NCBI GenBank assembly: GCA_961205875.1
Contig: OY540816.1
Location: 22,640,701-22,704,700, forward strand
Reading direction: 5' to 3'
DNA length: 64,000 bases
From: Sialis fuliginosa
Taxonomy: Eukaryota; Arthropoda; Insecta; Megaloptera; Sialidae
The position numbers and the translations under genes are program-made. The stretch's first letter is position 1. Each line of letters starts with the position of its first letter. The notes beneath the pieces were generated by a model that worked only from the letters and a program-made list of their open reading frames with translations, searched no databases and was not told the DNA's origin. Shown here in pieces: positions 33,790 to 44,742 of the stretch.

Positions 33790-33923
33790 TAACATTATTT
33801 AATTTTTTTTAATGATGTCAATTTTTATAATTCTCCGATAAACAAATTAGTTTTTTAGTTGCAAGCTTGTTTCACTTTTACCCCATTTTTTTTGGTGTTT
33901 CATATTTACCCCGCTCGACCCTA
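33790..33923 (-). mobile_element. Family E end fragment
   Basis: TAGTTGCAAGCTTGTTTCAC, TTTTACCCC, GGTGTTTCATATTTACCCCG and CTCGACCCT are the reverse complement of the first 130 bp of the element at 28165. Confidence 0.75.
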
Positions 33924-34690
33924 CCCCTATTGCGGACAACCAAAATCGGAGCAAACTTAGGGTATTATTCTAAACCACATTTGCATGCATTCTTATTTTA
34001 GCCTATAGACGTATTTTTCAAAAATTTAAATTATAAATATTACGGTAAATTTTGGATAAATTATTTATTTAGTAAATTGAAACACCACTATTCTAAATTC
34101 CAAAAACAGAATTAATACCCAGTTCAAAGTGCTTGCCGCTAATAAAATTATTCTATTTCGTTATAATTCCGACATGAAAAAATAAACAAATTAAAATTTC
34201 GGAATTCGATTCAGTTTGAACAAATTTTTGTGCCCCAATTATACAATTCCAAGAGTAATTTATTAATAAAGCATATAAACAGTTATTTAATCTGTTTAAA
34301 CATAATTAAATTGCGTTAACCAGAGCTTCCCAAACTTTTATTTTCATATTTCACTTTATCTGTATTATTTTTTTAAACATTTATTAATTGGGTACTTCTA
34401 AAGAAAGTTAAGGAACCTCTGGCATAAAACAGTCAGTTTGGATCTACACACGCACACATAGGCTCACACGATGTGTGTTTATTATAAAATCAACATATTT
34501 AACCTTTCATCTCTATCATTAATTAAATAATTAAATCCACAACGTGTATTTCTTTGCTACGAAAATTTATTTATTATTTGTATTAAGTTATATTGGATAT
34601 AATAAATTTATGCGCATGCGTTGGTAGTACTGTTTATTTACCAATGACTTCTAAAATGTCTGTATTAACTTAACTTAACCTAACATTATT
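33924..34690. other. No gene seen
   Basis: A+T-rich DNA without assigned repeats. Confidence 0.4.
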
Positions 34691-34800
34691 GTTACCAGTG
34701 TGCTCCTCAAAAATGTGCTCCATAATGTCAGCAGCGTATCATTCGGATGTTAAAATAAATAACAATTGTTTGGAGTGTTATTTTTTCATTTAAAAGTATA
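34691..34800 (+). repeat. Family G repeat, diverged start
   Basis: GTTACCAGTGTGCTCC, CAGCAGCGTATCATTCGGAT and AAAATAAATAACAATTGTTT correspond to the first 110 bp of the copies at 37.6, 40.1 and 53.9 kb. A scrap with GTTACCAGTGTGCTCCGTAA also lies at about 357. Confidence 0.6.
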
Positions 34801-35514
34801 TATTTCAGTGACAATTCGTGAAATTTAGAGAATTACGCTCATAATGTAAAAATTTATTGATTTTTTTTGACAATATCTTTGCCCACAGGGAGTGAATCAT
34901 TCCATAATTTGGAATGGAACTTCTTATAATCTTTTTTTAGTTAATTACAAAATTTTAAACCATACATACCCTATTTAACTGTAATTTTAAGCATTCAACT
35001 GAAGTACAAAAAATATACATAGATAGGTACATTGAATTTGACTGCAATTATTTTTACATTCGAACCACCGAAGTCCGACTGTACAAAACCATATCAGTAT
35101 CTTTTAATTATCTGTATATGACCTACAGTACATTATTTTTTATGAACCTCTGCACCTATTTCCACATTCCCTGGGGGTTGGTATTGAATACTATATTGGA
35201 TTCCAATGACAGTAATTTATCCCCTCCATTTCAGATTAAACCCCCCTCCACCCTCCCCTCTTTACAGCGCCATCTATCGACAAATAAACGTGTCAAGTGA
35301 TTATCGGGTAAAAAAGCAAATTCTGTGGAATTAATAGGACGTTTTTTTTAATTAATTACAAGTCATTGTTATATTGATTTTTTTATTTACTCTAGGGGTT
35401 TGTATTAATTACTTTTATATTTGTTTAAAGCTGTTAATAGATAAGTACCTACTTTAATTCAAGTGCATTTGAAAATAGTAAAAAAGTACGTACTTAACAA
35501 TCCAAGTTATTTTT
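34801..35514. other. No gene; CTCF-like motif
   Basis: CAGCGCCATCTATCGA at 35265-35280, reversed TCGATAGATGGCGC, fits the insect CTCF-like core AGATGGCGC. C-rich words precede it. Nothing else is recognised. Confidence 0.35.
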
Positions 35515-35940
35515 TATATTTTTATTATAAAATATCAATTTTTCTGAATACTGACCTGCCTTAATTCAATTATAATATCACAGAGCATAAATTCATTCTG
35601 GATTCTTATATTTTTGAACAGTGAAAACCCATCAGAATCGGTCCAGCAGTTTTATAGTCACGTCAGTGTTTTTTTTAATTTTCTTGAATACGGGTCTGCC
35701 TTGATTCGGGCCTGTTTAAATTCAATTAACATATCATACAGCTTTTAGTGTTTGATATGGTTTGAACTGTGAAAATCTCATAAAAATCTGTTGAGTAGTT
35801 TTATTGTCACGTCGATATTTTTTAAATTTAAATTATATATTAAACTAATTCTAGTGTATTTGATTTTTGGGTAGAAAGTTTTATCAAAATCGGTTTAGCA
35901 GTTTTCGTCTCAAGTCAAATTTTGAATAATTAAGATATTT
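35515..35940 (+). repeat. Degenerate tandem of LINE-like tails
   Basis: Phrases of the type GAAAACCCATCAGAATCGGT, then CAGCAGTTTTATAGTCACGT, recur about three times at roughly 120-140 bp intervals, each more diverged. Confidence 0.55.
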
Positions 35941-35948
35941 TTTGTACA

Positions 35949-35972
35949 GGGTGAGGTGGGAGGGAGGGGGGG
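35949..35972 (+). repeat. G-quadruplex candidate
   Basis: Four G runs of 3, 3, 3 and 7 with loops TGAGGT, A and A satisfy the usual G3+N1-7 rule. Confidence 0.7.
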
Positions 35973-36059
35973 TTTAATTTATTCTAAATAAATTATATTT
36001 CGTTTAGTTATTATTTATAATATAACAAAAAATTAATCACAAATCATTTTTATAAATAA

Positions 36060-36250
36060 AAAAAATGTGGTAAAAATAGAATAAAACAAAAAACATTTTG
36101 TAAAGCACTGGTATTATGTTCAATCGTTTAATTATTATTGTAATATAATTAATTTATTTGTTTAGTCGTAAATAATTTTTATGAAATTTAAAAAAAAATG
36201 TAAAAATTGAATAAAACAAAAAACATTTTGTGGAACACTGGTACAATGCA
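36060..36250 (+). repeat. 130-bp tandem pair
   Basis: ATAAAACAAAAAACATTTTG followed by AGCACTGGTA or AACACTGGTA occurs at 36081 and 36211. Confidence 0.8.
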
Positions 36251-36799
36251 CAAACAACACTACCTATAATTACAAATTCTTTGTGCGCTTTTATGACATG
36301 TGTGTGTGATAACACATCACACGAATTGTATTAATCATTTTTATAAACAATTTATTTATAAATAATATCTAGCAAATGATTGTTAGTTATTCTAGCTGTA
36401 AACATCAACATGCAAGCAAAACATAATTATGTAGATTATTTTCAGCAGTCATATGTATGTGTTTGTCAATCTACATCTGTAAACAAATGTAAAATATACA
36501 TACATATATGTATAAATGTAATCATGCCTCTATTTATGCGAAAAGTTCGATCAAAAATTGACTGTATAGATAAAATTTTACATATCGTATATTTTTATAA
36601 ACTTTATTTAAAGCTTATCAAAATATCCGCCGTGGGAGCAATGGAACTTTCTTATACGTAGTACCGAGAGTGAACTGTATTACGTATAAAAAAGTCCCAT
36701 GACACTATGTTATGATTTTTTTAAAATGAATAGAACATAAATTATAGATAATAATACCCTATACAATTTTTAACTTGATCATTTTTCTCTAATTCGCAC
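36251..36799. other. No gene seen
   Basis: The plus-strand frame at 36380-36661 has no family features. CATA and TATG microsatellite bits are present. Confidence 0.4.
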
Positions 36800-37132
36800 T
36801 CAATGAATATCCGTTTCCTGTGGAATAATCGTTTTCAAAAATAGGTTTTCTTCCCAGGAAAAATTCATCTTAAATATACAATTTCTACAGACCGACACAC
36901 AGACATTATGTCGCTCCTTCCCCTTACTCACGATGTTGATGATTTTTAAATACGTCCGTCCTCAAGCTATACCCAACAAACAAACCAAGTTTCATTAATA
37001 TCGGTTCAGTGGTTCATGATTTATGCGTGTGACAAAATATCAAGAAAAAATTTTGAAATCGGAGAACAATTATTTTTTCTCATTTTAAAACGATCACAAA
37101 GCTTCTCGTATCTTCGAAATGGCGAGGAAGTA
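36800..37132 (+). repeat. Tail repeat joined to a Family D end
   Basis: TAATCGTTTTCAAAAATAGG and CTTCCCAGGAAAAATTCATC match 43.33-43.38 kb. From about 36895, TCCGTCCTCAAGC, AAGTTTCATTAATATCGGTT and GATCACAAAGCTTCTCGTAT then GGCGAGGAAGT give the last 240 bp of Family D. Confidence 0.7.
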
Positions 37133-37604
37133 ATTATCAAAATATGAAATCATATCATAAATAAATATTATTTACTTTATATTATATCAACGAACCTAAA
37201 ATCATGTTGAAATAATAGTAATTAGCAATCTCTTCAAACTGACAATAAGATTCTTAGCGAGACTTATAAATAAAGTCTGTATCGTCTAGTCAAAATTCAA
37301 GTGCTTTGTCTCGGACTGCGTGAATTCCTCTTGTATTTACAAAATTTTATAATGAAATTAAAAAGTACAAACTCCTTCAATAAATCTTAGCTTTAAAAGT
37401 CAAAAGGTTCAATGGCTAGAAGGCTATGACAGACTCTACCTCCCGACAAATCGGTCCTGCAAATTGAGTGGTGTATAGAGCCCTTTAAATACCTTTTTTT
37501 TACTCTTCAAGCAATTTAGATTCGTTGTATATTTGACTGAAAAAAAACCTTCTTCATCAACTCAAAATTTTATCAAGATCGGTTCAACCGTAGACAAGGT
37601 AATA
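37133..37604. other. No gene seen
   Basis: A tail-like phrase, CAAGATCGGTTCAACCGTAG, lies near 37575. The rest is unassigned. Confidence 0.4.
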
Positions 37605-38035
37605 TAAAGGACAAATAACACATTACCTAGCGTTATTACTTTGTTACCAAATCGCTCCACGAGTCATTGGCGTATCATTCAGATTTTAAAATAAATATCA
37701 ATTGTTTTGAATTATAAAAATAATTAATAATAAATGTTTTATATTGTCTTTAAAAGTATTGATTAACAGAAACATCATCTCTTATACAGACTAAATTCAA
37801 TTGTAATTTAAAGCATATTTTCATATTATAAATTTTTAACTGACTCCTCTGGGATAAAATGCATGGAAATGACGATAGTGACATTTAAGAAAAGATGGCC
37901 GCCGTAAAATTTTGGTAACAGTTTTCTATACGGACTAGCATTAGTTGTTATATATCCTTAGTCTTTCCTAATAAGGTTTAGCCGTGAAAAGGTAATAAAC
38001 AGACAGACAGATAGACACATTTTCGCATTTATTAG
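37605..38035 (+). repeat. Family G repeat with AGACAGAC tail
   Basis: AATATAAAGGACAAATAACA, CGAGTCATTGGCGTATCATT, TGCATGGAAATGACGATAGT and AAGATGGCCGCCGTAAAATT lead to AGCCGTGAAAAGGTAATAAA and CACATTTTCGCATTTATTAG. The last part is the reverse of the tail at 62.2 kb. No coding frame. Confidence 0.75.
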
Positions 38036-38569
38036 TATGAATAAATAAATTATATTTTCCAATTACAATAACTCATTCCATTTATTATAACAAAAAAAAA
38101 AAACAATTAAATATAATCAATTTCGTATTTAAATCAATTTCAAACACACATATTTTTTATCAAAGCACTCTGTACACATGCCAAATTCTTTAATTGCGTT
38201 TTTTTACAGCACCTGTTCAGAAAAAAATGTCGTATTATTTATTTATTTATCGGTACCTACGCAGATTTCTCGTACTAAATATATCTCTGAAATTAATATA
38301 CTATACATAAACGCTTTGCAGAATGCCTGGCAGATACACAACTTAATATTAAATTTTCGTAAAGTATATTAGATTTTTGATTTGGACAGTTACACAATTT
38401 ATGACTGATATATACTCGTACATTTATACATATATTTATAACATGGTTTTTATTGCACGTACACGCTGTATCTAGGGTTCTAGTTAAAGAAATGTCTTAT
38501 ATTATTATTTCAGGGAGAGAGCGACTTTTTTATTCTGTAAGTCAAATTGTGGGGTACACGGCGTACTTA
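38036..38569. other. No gene seen
   Basis: A+T-rich; the frame 38178-38372 has no motif. Confidence 0.4.
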
Positions 38570-39075
38570 TTAATATTTTGCTTCCTCACCAGAGAAGCTT
38601 TGTGATCGTTTTTAAAATGAGAAAAAAAGTATTCTCCGATTTCAAAATTTTAACTTGATTTTTCCGTTTCAGGTTCCCTGAATCCTTTTCACACGCATAA
38701 CTCTTGAACCACTGAAGCGATATTAATGAAACTTGGTGGGATGGTTGGGTCTGGCTTGAGGACGCTCCTATTTCAAAATTATTAAAATCGTGTGTAATGG
38801 GGAAAGGTGACACCCCAAAATATTTTTTTTTTTAAGATATCTCAAGAAAGACATTATATACGTGAAAATTTTATAGAATCTTTTTTATAGTACATGCAAT
38901 TTCTTATAATATAGGTCTCCATAGTTTGTTGTAAAATATTCCCTTACAAAGATTTATCCCAATTTGCTATTTTTGAATTTTTTGAAATTGTCAAATATTA
39001 AAATTGTTTGATAATTAACTCTATCTGATAAATTTACCACGAGGAAGCACTATGCATTTACTTGTTAGATGTTTT
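38570..39075 (-). repeat. Family D repeat, internally shortened
   Basis: On the plus strand it starts TTTTGCTTCCTCACCAGAGA and ends CCACGAGGAAGCACTATGCA. It has both ends of the unit but lacks part of the interior found at 9.36-10.09 kb. Confidence 0.8.
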
Positions 39076-40096
39076 TTATTAAATAATTTTGTGTTTTGAA
39101 CAAAAAATTCTGCATAATTGAGATTTTTTTTACTCTTTTTTTAAATTTCGAATGTAATTGAATATTTTTTTACATGAAAAACAGCTTAAAAATTGCAATT
39201 TATAATACATTTTTTCAACTAATACCCATTCCTGATTAAATTAGTTAATAATTTTAATTAACTGTTAAAAAATCATTAACAAAAATCTTGATTATTCTGT
39301 ATATCAAAAATAAAACGAAAAATGACTTATATTTATATGAATTTTTTGTCTTAAAATCATGAACAGATTCAATATGAAACATCTGTATTTTATTCTTATC
39401 TGGGTTTCTAATTACAGGCAGGGTATATAATCTTAGAGATATTATTTTCCTGTCAGTATATGATAGCCAACTATATTATTTGTTCATGTTATTTTTGGCA
39501 AAGTGAGTAATAGTAAATATGATATACATATGCAAAATGTTTACTGATACATTTCAAAAATCGAATTAAATATAAACAGATCGTATATACTTGAAAATAG
39601 TTCTAGTTAAAAATAAAAACAATTTTCACAAATAGGTACTGTTGTTTGATACTATCCAAGAAAAAAACAACTCATTAAAAATACAGAAAAAATGTGTAAT
39701 ATTTACAAGACCCACATTTTTAAATTCTAATAATAAATTGAGTAACACCTGCAGATTTGTTATTTTGAATTTTATTTATGTAATAATGTATAAATCGACG
39801 ATGATTGTATCGTGAAAATATCCAATGTAATGTGTTACAAAACGTTGGTTGCTTATAATCTATATACAGTAACAATTTTATATTTAAGATTAATTTTGAT
39901 CTCGAAAAAAAACATATTTTTAAAAACGTTTTTATTTTTAAAAAAGTGTGAATTAGAAAAAAATATTTTTGATAAGAGTTGTAGATTATCTTATTATCTA
40001 TAATTTATGTTCCATTAATTTTTTTTATCAGTTTGCCAGAAATATAAAAAAAAATTAAAATACGTAAAGTGTTCACTCTCAGAATTGCGTATACGT
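39076..40096. other. No gene seen
   Basis: Uniform A+T-rich desert. Confidence 0.45.
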
Positions 40097-40410
40097 TGTT
40101 AGTTGTTACCATATCGCTCTACGAGTCATTGGCGTATCATTCAGATTTTAAAATAAATATCAATTATTTTGAATTATAAAATTAATTAGTAATAAATATT
40201 TTATATTGTCTTTAAAAGTACTTTTTTATTTGGAACTATCATCTATTATACATACCAAATTCAATTGTAATTTATAAAAGCATATTTGCATATTATAAAT
40301 TTTCAACTAACACCTTTTGGATAATATGCATGGAAATGACGGAAGTGACATTTAGGAAAAGTAAGATTTTGCTTATGTATCCATAGTCTTTCCTAATGTA
40401 AGATACCATT
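40097..40410 (+). repeat. Family G repeat
   Basis: GTTACCATATCGCTCTACGA, GTCATTGGCGTATCATTCAG, ATATGCATGGAAATGACGGA and AGTCTTTCCTAATG match 37.6 and 53.9 kb in order. Confidence 0.85.
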
Positions 40411-40809
40411 AGAAATAAGACAAGTACCAACCTATTTAAAATAAAAAAACTAAAAAAATATGTATAAGTTTACTTTTCAAACTAATTATAAAAAAAACTT
40501 TCTCCAAAAAATTCCCTTGAAAGTTAAAAAAAGTAACGCCCAGACATTTAAAACTAATCATAAACTATAGAAGACGAGCACATACTATGTACTTACGGCA
40601 ATAATAGACTATTTGTCATAAATATAGGCTTTGCTATGAAAAAATAGGTACTATATAAAGTGTAGAATGCTACAAAAATATTCCCTACGGTACAAAATAA
40701 ACGATTGTGTTTGAAAATCAATACCTGAATTTATAATTGAAAAGATGAACATGAAGTTGCAGTTATTGTATACACAGTATCTAAAATACATACAAAGAAA
40801 ATTCTTAAG
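40411..40809. other. No gene seen
   Basis: A+T-rich. Confidence 0.4.
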
Positions 40810-41300
40810 AAACGATTGTAATGAAACTGAACAGGAATATCTTAAAATAATTGTGTTCTGTTAATATAATTGTGATAATTATTAATTTAAACTGAACCGG
40901 TTTTTTAGGAGTTGGTGGTATATATCTTAAAATAAAAGAAATAATAAATAACAGTAATATAAAACAATAATATTAGATTTTGAACTGAACCGGATTTTTA
41001 GAATCGGTTTAAAAAGATATTGACCGGAATATTTTTAAACGGTTTAAAAAGAAATTGAACCGAACTGTATTAAAATAGTAGCGTTTTTTTAAATAGAATG
41101 ATGAAAAATCGAAAATTGAACTTAACCAGATTTTTAGGAACGGTTTTAAAAAACTGAACCGGAATATCTTAAAATAATAGTGTTTTTTTTTTAAATATAA
41201 TTATGAATATTAGAATATTGAACTGAACCAAATTTTTAAGAACGGTATAAAAAAAGATTGAACTGAAATATAAAATAATAGTTTTTTACAAATACAACGT
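40810..41300 (+). repeat. Degenerate tandem array (GAACTGAACCGG units)
   Basis: AACTGAACCGG-like starts occur near 40886, 40981, 41118 and 41219, each followed by TTTTTAGGAACGGTTT-like text and then AATATCTTAAAATAATAGTG. An upstream partial is at about 40828. Units are about 100-135 bp and well diverged. Confidence 0.75.
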
Positions 41301-42160
41301 TTTTATTGCTTTTTGAATCCCCATGTAAAAAAAATAATTTTACGTAGAATTTATTAGGTAATAATAATTATTATAACAATGGATCTGAATTTTTTTACTT
41401 ACATTATTTTTTATAATATCTCTTGATTTTCCATCAAAAAAAACATTTTGCACTGTTAAGTTTTTTTAATGTTTTTTTTTTGTTCACTTCACATTTTTGA
41501 AACTTATGTTTCTGTGTAGAACCTAAAATATAAAAGTAATTACTATTTATTTTTAAATTTATTAATAATATTATATTTAGTTATATTATATTAGGCACAA
41601 AACTAATATTTTCATTCAACCAAAAAAATTTTTTCAAATTTGGTGAATAGGATTTTATCGTTTTTATATTTTTATTTCTATTTTGTAATTTAATATTATA
41701 AGGTATTTCAACAATTGTTGATTTCAAAAATCATAAATTAAATTATAATTTTATTATACATACTATATCATTTTGTCGTAATAAAATATTTATAAATACG
41801 AAATAAATGGAATTAAAACTATATTGTGTTTTAAACTTACAGTAATAAAATATTTAAGTTGTTACGATTCAGTTGACAGTAATTCTCATCTATTAAATTT
41901 ATTTATTAACAACCAACTGGAAATTCTACACCTCAATTATGGATAAAGAGTAATTTATGAATAGAATAATCAATATTTAAAAGTTGCCAATATATAACTA
42001 AATATAACTCGAAATTTTAATTTAAATTTTAACCACTATACACAATTAATAATTTCATTTTTTTCAATTACATTTATAAATATACATTAATTTTTTTAAC
42101 TGTTCAACACTTTCACAATTTCTGTCTTCACTTTTACAATCACAGTGTTTTTCTTTACCT
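41301..42160. other. No gene seen
   Basis: The most A+T-rich stretch in the window, with nothing recognisable. Confidence 0.45.
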
Positions 42161-42435
42161 TTAAAATCGGTGTCCTCCCAGAAATAAAGTAACATTCACA
42201 ATCAGTTATGCATTAGTCCTCCTCGATTTTCTATTATTCTTTAACATTTTTTTCTGTGTTTATTTCGACCTCCTTGAAAATTAATCAAACTTTCGTCCTC
42301 CTCGACTTTTTTCTAAGATCATGATAAATATCGTTTCTGACTGTTTAATAAATTTACACCTCCTCGAAAAACACGACCTCCTCGAAAAAAAAAACTCACA
42401 TTGAAATAATTGTATTCGCGACTTAGTCCACCTTC
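42161..42435 (+). promoter_or_regulatory. Array of CCTCCTCGA motifs
   Basis: TCCTCCTCGA or close variants occur near 42169 (weak), 42217, 42268 (CCTCCTTGA), 42296, 42358, 42375 and 42430 (CCTTCTCGA). The spacers are unrelated A+T-rich DNA, so these are repeated words rather than a simple tandem. They lead into a CpG-rich island. A regulatory role is an inference. Confidence 0.4.
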
Positions 42436-42772
42436 TCGACTGAGACAAAATAGAGAACACCACAACAACAACCAACACCCAGGACGTCCTCCGCGAACAA
42501 CAACAGCTGTTCCGACCGACCGTTCGTGTGTTCGTTTGTCTGTGTGTCTGTGTGTGCGTGCGCGCGTATGTGTGTACGCGTGCGTGCGTGTGTGTGTGAG
42601 TGTGGAGCGTGTTTACCGCGTCGCGACGCTCTGCTCGACTGACGGACGGACGCACGGCGCCGGCAGGTGGGGTAGGCCGACGCCGCAGCCGCGCGTGACG
42701 TCACGCGGGCACATGCGCTATACTCTCTCTGTGTGTGATATTCGCGGGTGACGCGTGCGTTCTTTGTGTAAC
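42436..42772 (+). promoter_or_regulatory. CpG-rich promoter-like island
   Basis: This is the only long unique CpG-rich stretch: a CG-flanked GT run at about 42536-42602, then CCGCGTCGCGACGCTCTGC, CGCACGGCGCCGGCAGG and CGCGTGACGTCACGCGGG with a perfect CRE (42696-42703). CAGGTGGGGTAGG at 42664 could be a splice-donor context. Insect core promoters or first exons can look like this. I see no convincing reading frame; the frames on both strands (42281-42751) are low-complexity His/Thr/Arg or Val/Cys from the GT run. Confidence 0.45.
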
Positions 42773-43306
42773 GGTGGGAGGGGGGAATGGGGATGGGGGG
42801 GTGATTGGTATTTTGATTGGTGATGGATTGGGTGTCTTGGTTTATTGGTTTAGGTTTGAAGAGAATTAATTAGACCTGAATTATGAGTAAAAGTCGAAAT
42901 TTGTTGGGTAGAGTGTTGGAGTTTTTTTATATTAAGAGGGAAAGCTATCTGGTGGGAGGGGGAAGGTGGAGGGGGGGGTGATTGGTATTTTGATTGGTGA
43001 TGGATTGGGTGTCTTGGTTTATGGGTTTAGGTTTGAAGAGAGTTAGTTAAACTTGTATTATGAGTAAAAGTCTAAATTGGTTGGGTAGAGTGTTGGAGCT
43101 TTTTTATATTAAGAGGGAAAGCTATCTGGTGGGAGGGGGAAGGGGGGGATTGGTATTTTCATTGGTGATAGATTGGGTGTCTTGGTTTATGGGTTTAAGT
43201 TTGAAAAGACATAGTCAAACTTGTATTATGAGTGAAAGTCAAAATTGGTTGGGTAGAGTGTTGGAACTTTTTTATATTAAGAGGGAAAGCTATCTGGTGG
43301 ATCGGT
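42773..43306 (+). repeat. Three-unit minisatellite with G-quadruplex junctions
   Basis: Units begin near 42803, 42980 and 43148 (GATTGGTATTTTGATTGG); spacing is 177 and 168 bp. Each ends GAAAGCTATCTGGTGG. Between units lie G-rich blocks (42773-42801, 42952-42978, 43129-43148) that satisfy or nearly satisfy the four-run G-quadruplex rule. The in-frame peptide starting MSKS repeated in the units has no sign of selection. Confidence 0.9.
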
Positions 43307-43664
43307 AAACATCCGTATCCGGTTAAAAGATCGTTTTCAAAAAGAGGAGGTATTCTTCCCAGACAAGAATTAATCTTAAATATAAAATGTCACCCTACTA
43401 CGATTTGTCGTATTTGAGTTACAGCGCTTACAGACAGACCGACAGACACACAGATACTATGGCGTAAATAGTCAGAATGGATTCAGGAAAGGTCGAAACG
43501 AATAATTTCATCAAAATCCGGATTTCGAAAAAAATCACAATACTTATACTATATATACTTATGTAAAATATACATAGTATAAGAAATTAAAAATCAAATG
43601 TAAATGTAAAAAATAGTATAAAATAATTTGGTAGGCTAAAACGATGAACAACCAAAAAAAAACT
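43307..43664 (+). repeat. Dispersed tail repeat
   Basis: GGATCGGTAAACATCCGTAT, AGATCGTTTTCAAAAAGAGG and ATTCTTCCCAGACAAGAATT, then ACAGACAGACCGACAGACAC, ATGGATTCAGGAAAGGTCGA and AAAAATCACAATACTTATAC. The middle matches 36.83-36.9 kb. CACAATACTT after a 'catcaaaatcc' phrase is widespread in insect repeats. Confidence 0.6.
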
Positions 43665-44125
43665 GTTTCAACTTTTATTTGGAAATAAATATAATTTTTC
43701 TTTTCTACAATTTAAAAAAAAATGTTTAAATCCCAACTCACTAAAAAGAAAACCCTATCTCAACTTTTATTAAGAAATAAAAAAAAATTCACTTTTATGT
43801 AAAATTTAAAAAAATATGTTCGACTTCGGTCAAAAAATGACCTTCGGTGTGGACAGTATATACAATAAATCATTTTATCTCAACTTTTATTAAGAAATAA
43901 ATAAAATTTTCCCTTTTATGTAAAATTTAAAAAAATATGTTCAACTTCAGCCAAAAAATGACCTACGATGTGGACTGTATATACAATAAATCATTTTATC
44001 TCAACTTTTATTAAGAAATAAATAAAATTTTCCCTTTTATGTAAAATTTAAAAAAATATGTTCGACTTCGGTCAAAAAATGACCTACGATAGGAACACTA
44101 TAATAAATCATTTTAAACAAACTAG
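43665..44125 (+). repeat. 120-bp tandem array, 3-4 units
   Basis: ATCTCAACTTTTATTAAGAA begins units at 43757, 43877 and 43998. A diverged one starts near 43668. Units contain TTCGACTTCGGTC; two keep a perfect palindrome GGTCAAAAAATGACC (near 43837 and 44077) and the middle one has lost its left half. Confidence 0.95.
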
Positions 44126-44282
44126 TCTGTTTTTGCTTCTAAAGGATTCACATTATTCAACCGAAACTAATTGGAATCTCATAATACATATCAATATTCA
44201 ATACAGTCTATCGTCAGTTGATATTATTAAATAATATATTATTGTATGTATGTATGTATATATTCGTACACGTTATACAAAG
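44126..44282. other. Unassigned; TATG microsatellite
   Basis: A TATG run lies at about 44243-44258. Confidence 0.35.
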
Positions 44283-44410
44283 AACGTCAGCAGAGCATGG
44301 CAACGGTAGCTGGAGCTGTGACGTGATGGAGCGCGGCTCCGTCGTCCAGGCAACGACGTACAACACGCCACCCGCCCACTCTGCCCACCCAACGCGTCTG
44401 TGTATCTCTA
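44283..44410. promoter_or_regulatory. G+C-rich island with RFX-like half sites
   Basis: GCATGGCAACGG (44297-44308) and TCCAGGCAACGAC (44345-44357) each contain the X-box half CATGGCAAC or AGGCAAC. GTGACGTGATGG lies between. The stretch matches no repeat family in the window. The frames on both strands across it are not convincing. Confidence 0.35.
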
Positions 44411-44569
44411 GCATATATATACATATATATGAAATGTGCACAAGGTATAAATCTAGAAGAATAAAACAAGTAACATAAAAATAAATATTATTGGTGTTAA
44501 AAGAGGTAGTTAAATTTATGATATTATATGAAATAAAATAATTCAAGAGTAAGGGAGGGGGTGGGGTTA
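44411..44569. other. Unassigned
   Basis: TATA-rich words and a short GGGAGGGGGTGGGG block at about 44554-44567. Confidence 0.35.
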
Positions 44570-44655
44570 ATGTAAAAACATCTTCCAAGTAAATGCACAG
44601 TGTTTCTTCGTGCTAAATTCAACAAACGTAGTTAATATTCGGAAAATTTTAATAA
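44570..44655 (+). repeat. Family D end fragment
   Basis: ACATCTTCCAAGTAAATGCA, CAGTGTTTCTTCGTGCTAAA and TTCAACAAACGTAGTTAA match the outer end at 17.48 and 10.08 kb. Confidence 0.8.
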
Positions 44656-44742
44656 ACATCGATAAATTTTATAGTTTTATCAAAAAATATTTATTTTTGA
44701 CATTTTTCTTAATGATTATTTTAATAATTTTCAAGCTTTTAC

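Noticed and set aside
42281-42751. Frames of 82-124 aa on both strands in the CpG island
   Set aside because: Low-complexity His/Thr or Val/Cys tracts from a GT/AC run; overlapping frames on opposite strands are equally long.
43060-43417. Repeated peptide beginning MSKS or MSES in a minisatellite
   Set aside because: Differences between units are mainly amino-acid changing, so no purifying selection is apparent, and the frame is broken by the G-rich junctions.
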